A stretch of DNA of 18,298 nucleotides, from the NCBI GenBank assembly GCA_031431235.1, contig JANPDA010000384.1:1-18298 (forward strand), given 5' to 3'. The translations under genes were made by a program, and so were the position numbers. Shown here in pieces: positions 16,267 to 18,298 of the stretch; position 1 is the first letter of the stretch, and the number at the start of each line of letters is the position of its first letter. The notes beneath the pieces were generated by a model. That model was not told the DNA's origin. It did not search any database and was given only the letters and a program-made list of their open reading frames with translations. The DNA comes from JANNSW01 sp031431235. Lineage in GTDB: Bacteria; Pseudomonadota; Alphaproteobacteria; Rhizobiales; Hyphomicrobiaceae.

Positions 16267-16287
16267 CGCGGCGTTAACCGCGATTTT
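16267..16287 (+). terminator. Weak intrinsic terminator-like hairpin
   Basis: CGCGG (16267-16271) and CCGCG (16278-16282) form a 5-base GC stem around a 6-base loop, followed by ATTTT. It starts 5 bases after the ureohydrolase stop. The short stem and short T-run make termination plausible but inefficient. Confidence 0.35.
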
Positions 16288-16331
16288 CCATATGCCGGTT
16301 AGCGTATCACCCCATCGAGAGGTCGGGGTCC

Positions 16332-16336
16332 GGGAG
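16332..16336 (+). promoter_or_regulatory. Shine-Dalgarno deciding the methyltransferase start
   Basis: GGGAG lies 9 bases before the ATG at 16346, while the upstream in-frame ATG at 16292 has no recognisable site and its 18 codons look non-conserved. Confidence 0.5.
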
Positions 16337-16345
16337 CGCGTAGAG

Positions 16346-17053
16346 ATGCTGGCGAAGCAGGTTGCATCCGGGCTCCTGGTGAGCGAGGCGGCTGGTCGTG
16401 CCGATCCCTATGCCGATAAGACCTCGCTGCCCTACCGCTTCCGTAGCCGTCGCTTCGCCGAGGTGCGTCGGCTGATCGAGGCCGTGCTGGCGCGCAAGGG
16501 CAGCTGCCGGATCATCGATATCGGCGGCACCGAGCGCTACTGGGACATCGCCGGCGACTTCATGCAGGCGAGCCGGATCGAGGTCCATCTCGTCAATCTG
16601 GCGGCCGCGCCCGTCGCCTCCAGCCGGTTCACGTCGGTCGCGGGTGACGCGACCGAGCTCGGCGACATCGACGACAACTCGTTCGACCTCGTGCACTCGA
16701 ACTCGGTGATCGAGCATGTCGGCGGGTGGGAGAAGATGGCATCGATGGCGCGCAACGTGCGCCGGCTGGCGCCTTGCTACTATCTGCAGACGCCCAACTT
16801 CTGGTTCCCGATCGAGCCGCACTTCCGCAGCCTCGGCTTCCACTGGCTGCCGGAGACGCTGCGGGCAAGGAAGCTGATGCGCACGGGCCTCGGCTTCCGG
16901 GGCCAGCAGGCGACGTTCGATGGTGCCATGCGCCAGGTGCAGAGCGTGTACCTGCTGGACCGCCGGCAATTGGCTGCGCTGCTGCCGGATGCCCACATCC
17001 TGGACGAGCGGGTCGGGCCGCTCTCGAAGTCGCTGATGGCGATGCGGGGCTGA
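16346..17053 (+). CDS. Class I SAM-dependent methyltransferase
   Basis: The 235-residue product has a Rossmann-type methyltransferase core. SAM-binding motif I is RIIDIGGTERYW (55-66), an acidic residue follows at the end of the next strand, and SFDLVHSNSVIEHVGGW (112-128) is the Methyltransf_11-like motif with the typical Asn-Ser-Val-Ile-Glu-His pattern. The C-terminal half (YYLQTPNFWFPIEPHF and onward) resembles small methyltransferases found near cell-surface polysaccharide genes, though no such genes are here. Starting at the ATG at 16292 would add 18 residues; 16346 is preferred for its ribosome binding site. The substrate is unknown. It lies 84 bases after the ureohydrolase, probably as a separate transcription unit. 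Confidence 0.82.
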   Translation: MLAKQVASGLLVSEAAGRADPYADKTSLPYRFRSRRFAEVRRLIEAVLARKGSCRIIDIGGTERYWDIAGDFMQASRIEVHLVNLAAAPVASSRFTSVAGDATELGDIDDNSFDLVHSNSVIEHVGGWEKMASMARNVRRLAPCYYLQTPNFWFPIEPHFRSLGFHWLPETLRARKLMRTGLGFRGQQATFDGAMRQVQSVYLLDRRQLAALLPDAHILDERVGPLSKSLMAMRG

Positions 17054-17182
17054 GACCACTCACGAAGTGCCGGCACGACGGCTCAGTCCTACCGTGACAC
17101 TGCGAAGCTCTTCCCGTTCACGCGGATGGCGCTAGTATCGCCCCGGTCCGGCCGCTCACCCGAAGCGTCGTCCGGTGCGAAC

Positions 17183-17187
17183 GGAGG
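17183..17187 (+). promoter_or_regulatory. Shine-Dalgarno setting the GTG start of glpD
   Basis: GGAGG lies 5 bases before the GTG at 17193. A nearby ATG at 17188 reads only two codons before a TGA that overlaps the GTG, so it cannot be the gene start. Confidence 0.65.
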
Positions 17188-17192
17188 ATGGG

Positions 17193-18298
17193 GTGACAGC
17201 AACAGGCCTCTATGATCTTGCCGTGATCGGTGGCGGCATCAATGGCGCCGGGATTGCGCGGGATGCAGCCGGGCGCGGCCTACGCGTGGCCCTCATCGAG
17301 CAGGATGATCTCGCATCGGGCACGTCGTCGGCCTCGACCAAGCTGATTCACGGTGGCTTGCGCTACCTGGAGCACTTCGAGTTCCGCCTGGTGCGCGAGG
17401 CCTTGATCGAGCGCGAGGTGCTGCTCAATCTCGCCCCGCACATCATCTGGCCAGTGCGGTTCGTGCTGCCGCATGTGCGTGGCATGCGGCCGCGAGCGTT
17501 GCTCCGCCTCGGGCTTTTTCTCTATGACCATCTGGGCGGCCGGAAGATCCTGCCGGGCACGCGGACCGTGGCCCTCGACAACGATCCCGCCGGAGCCGTG
17601 TTGAAGCCGGAGTTCCGACATGCGTTCGAATACTCGGATTGCTGGGCCGACGATGCCCGTCTCGTCGTGCTCAACGTGCGCGACGCGGCGGATCGCGGTG
17701 CGACCGTGCTCACCCGGACCAAGGTCGTCGGCGCGCGGCCGGACCCCGAGTGCTGGCGGATCGAGCTGGTCGGCGCGGGCGAAGCGCGTGGCGAGATCCG
17801 GGCGAAGGCGCTCGTCAATGCGACGGGGCCGTGGACCTCCGCCTTCTTCGGCATGGTGCAAGGGGTGAAGCCCTCGGGCCGCATCAGGCTCGTCAAGGGC
17901 AGCCACATCGTGGTCGATCGGCTGTTCGATCACGACCGCGCCTACATCTTCCAGAATGCCGACCGGCGCATCTGCTTTGCGATCCCCTACGAGAGCGACT
18001 TCACGCTGATCGGCACCACCGACGAGGATTATCACGGAGCGCCTGGACCGGTCGCCATCACGGCGGAAGAGACGAGCTATCTGCTGGCCGCGGCCAACGC
18101 CTACTTCGCCAAGGCCGTGACGCCAGAGCAGATCCGCTGGAGCTATGCCGGCCTCAGGCCGCTTTCCGACGATGGCCAGTCCACGGCAGCGGAAGCGACG
18201 CGAGACTATGTGCTGACGCTGGACGAGCCGCTCGAAGGGCGTGCGGTCCTGTCGGTGATGGGAGGCAAGATCACCACCTATCGCCGCCTCGCCGAGGA
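17193..18298 (+). CDS. glpD: Glycerol-3-phosphate dehydrogenase (FAD-dependent), 5' part
   Basis: The open frame runs from a GTG at 17193 past the end of the window, giving 368 codons of a protein usually near 500 residues. It oxidises sn-glycerol 3-phosphate to dihydroxyacetone phosphate, bound to the inner membrane and passing electrons to quinone. The FAD motif DLAVIGGGINGAGIARDAAG (8-27) is followed by the GlpD signature SGTSSASTKLIHGGLRYLE. Later blocks are LVNATGPWTS, VKGSHIVVDR, FAIPYESDFTLIGTTDEDY and SYAGLRPL, then MGGKITTYRRLAE just before the edge. No frameshift is seen. The neighbouring methyltransferase is probably unrelated; no glpK or glpR is visible in the window. Confidence 0.93.
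   Translation, partial: MTATGLYDLAVIGGGINGAGIARDAAGRGLRVALIEQDDLASGTSSASTKLIHGGLRYLEHFEFRLVREALIEREVLLNLAPHIIWPVRFVLPHVRGMRPRALLRLGLFLYDHLGGRKILPGTRTVALDNDPAGAVLKPEFRHAFEYSDCWADDARLVVLNVRDAADRGATVLTRTKVVGARPDPECWRIELVGAGEARGEIRAKALVNATGPWTSAFFGMVQGVKPSGRIRLVKGSHIVVDRLFDHDRAYIFQNADRRICFAIPYESDFTLIGTTDEDYHGAPGPVAITAEETSYLLAAANAYFAKAVTPEQIRWSYAGLRPLSDDGQSTAAEATRDYVLTLDEPLEGRAVLSVMGGKITTYRRLAE

Noticed and set aside
17067..17076. Perfect palindrome GTGCCGGCAC downstream of the methyltransferase
   Set aside because: It has no loop or T-run, so it is not a terminator, and a single 10-base GC palindrome is not remarkable in this composition.
17111..17138. Promoter-like TTCCCG and TAGTAT, 16 bases apart, upstream of glpD
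   Set aside because: The -35 match is poor and there is no independent support.
17280..18035. 251-codon minus-strand open frame
   Set aside because: It is the shadow of glpD, whose plus-strand frame carries all the expected motifs.

Overview
The window is GC-rich and densely coded, with short gaps, ATGA-type overlaps and GTG starts. The protein types (a GcvT-like aminomethyltransferase beside PYROXD2-like flavoproteins, a RibBA with a degenerate second domain, a MuiA/DUF4139 protein, a DUF937 protein) suggest an alphaproteobacterium, probably of the Hyphomicrobiales. No rRNA, tRNA, CRISPR array or transposase is visible. The organism assignment is inference from protein families and composition only. 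No gene-free stretch exceeds about 165 bases; the longest are 4546-4709, 15140-15304, 17054-17192 and 11173-11306.

Region 1 (1-4545, minus strand) is a compact four-gene operon. Two tandem PYROXD2/phytoene-desaturase-like FAD oxidoreductases come first, then a folate-type GcvT-family aminomethyltransferase, then the first 30 codons of a probable SAM methyltransferase that leaves the window. Flavin-dependent oxidation next to a folate one-carbon acceptor suggests oxidation and demethylation of an N-methyl or O-methyl compound; the substrate is unknown. A divergent gene (4710-6011, plus) encodes a CNNM/CorC-type membrane protein with CBS domains.

Region 2 (6031-11172, minus strand) is a second operon. 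Its four genes, in transcription order, are a YtcJ-like amidohydrolase, a TRZ/ATZ-type aminohydrolase, an acetamidase/formamidase and an unusual ureohydrolase. All four families act on non-peptide C-N bonds, so this looks like an uncharacterised route for stripping nitrogen from a guanidino-, amidine- or ring-containing compound. The ureohydrolase lacks two residues that define guanidino hydrolases. Upstream, 11179-11310 holds a remarkable repeat cluster: a 62-base near-complete hairpin, three exact copies of one 9-mer, and an operator-like palindrome just ahead of the first gene.

Region 3 (11307-15139, minus strand) holds a RibBA-type protein whose GTP cyclohydrolase II half has lost its zinc cysteines, a secreted MuiA-family protein and a DUF937 protein.

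Region 4 (15305-18298, plus strand) holds a second atypical ureohydrolase, a small SAM methyltransferase and the 5' part of a glycerol-3-phosphate dehydrogenase (glpD) that runs off the end.
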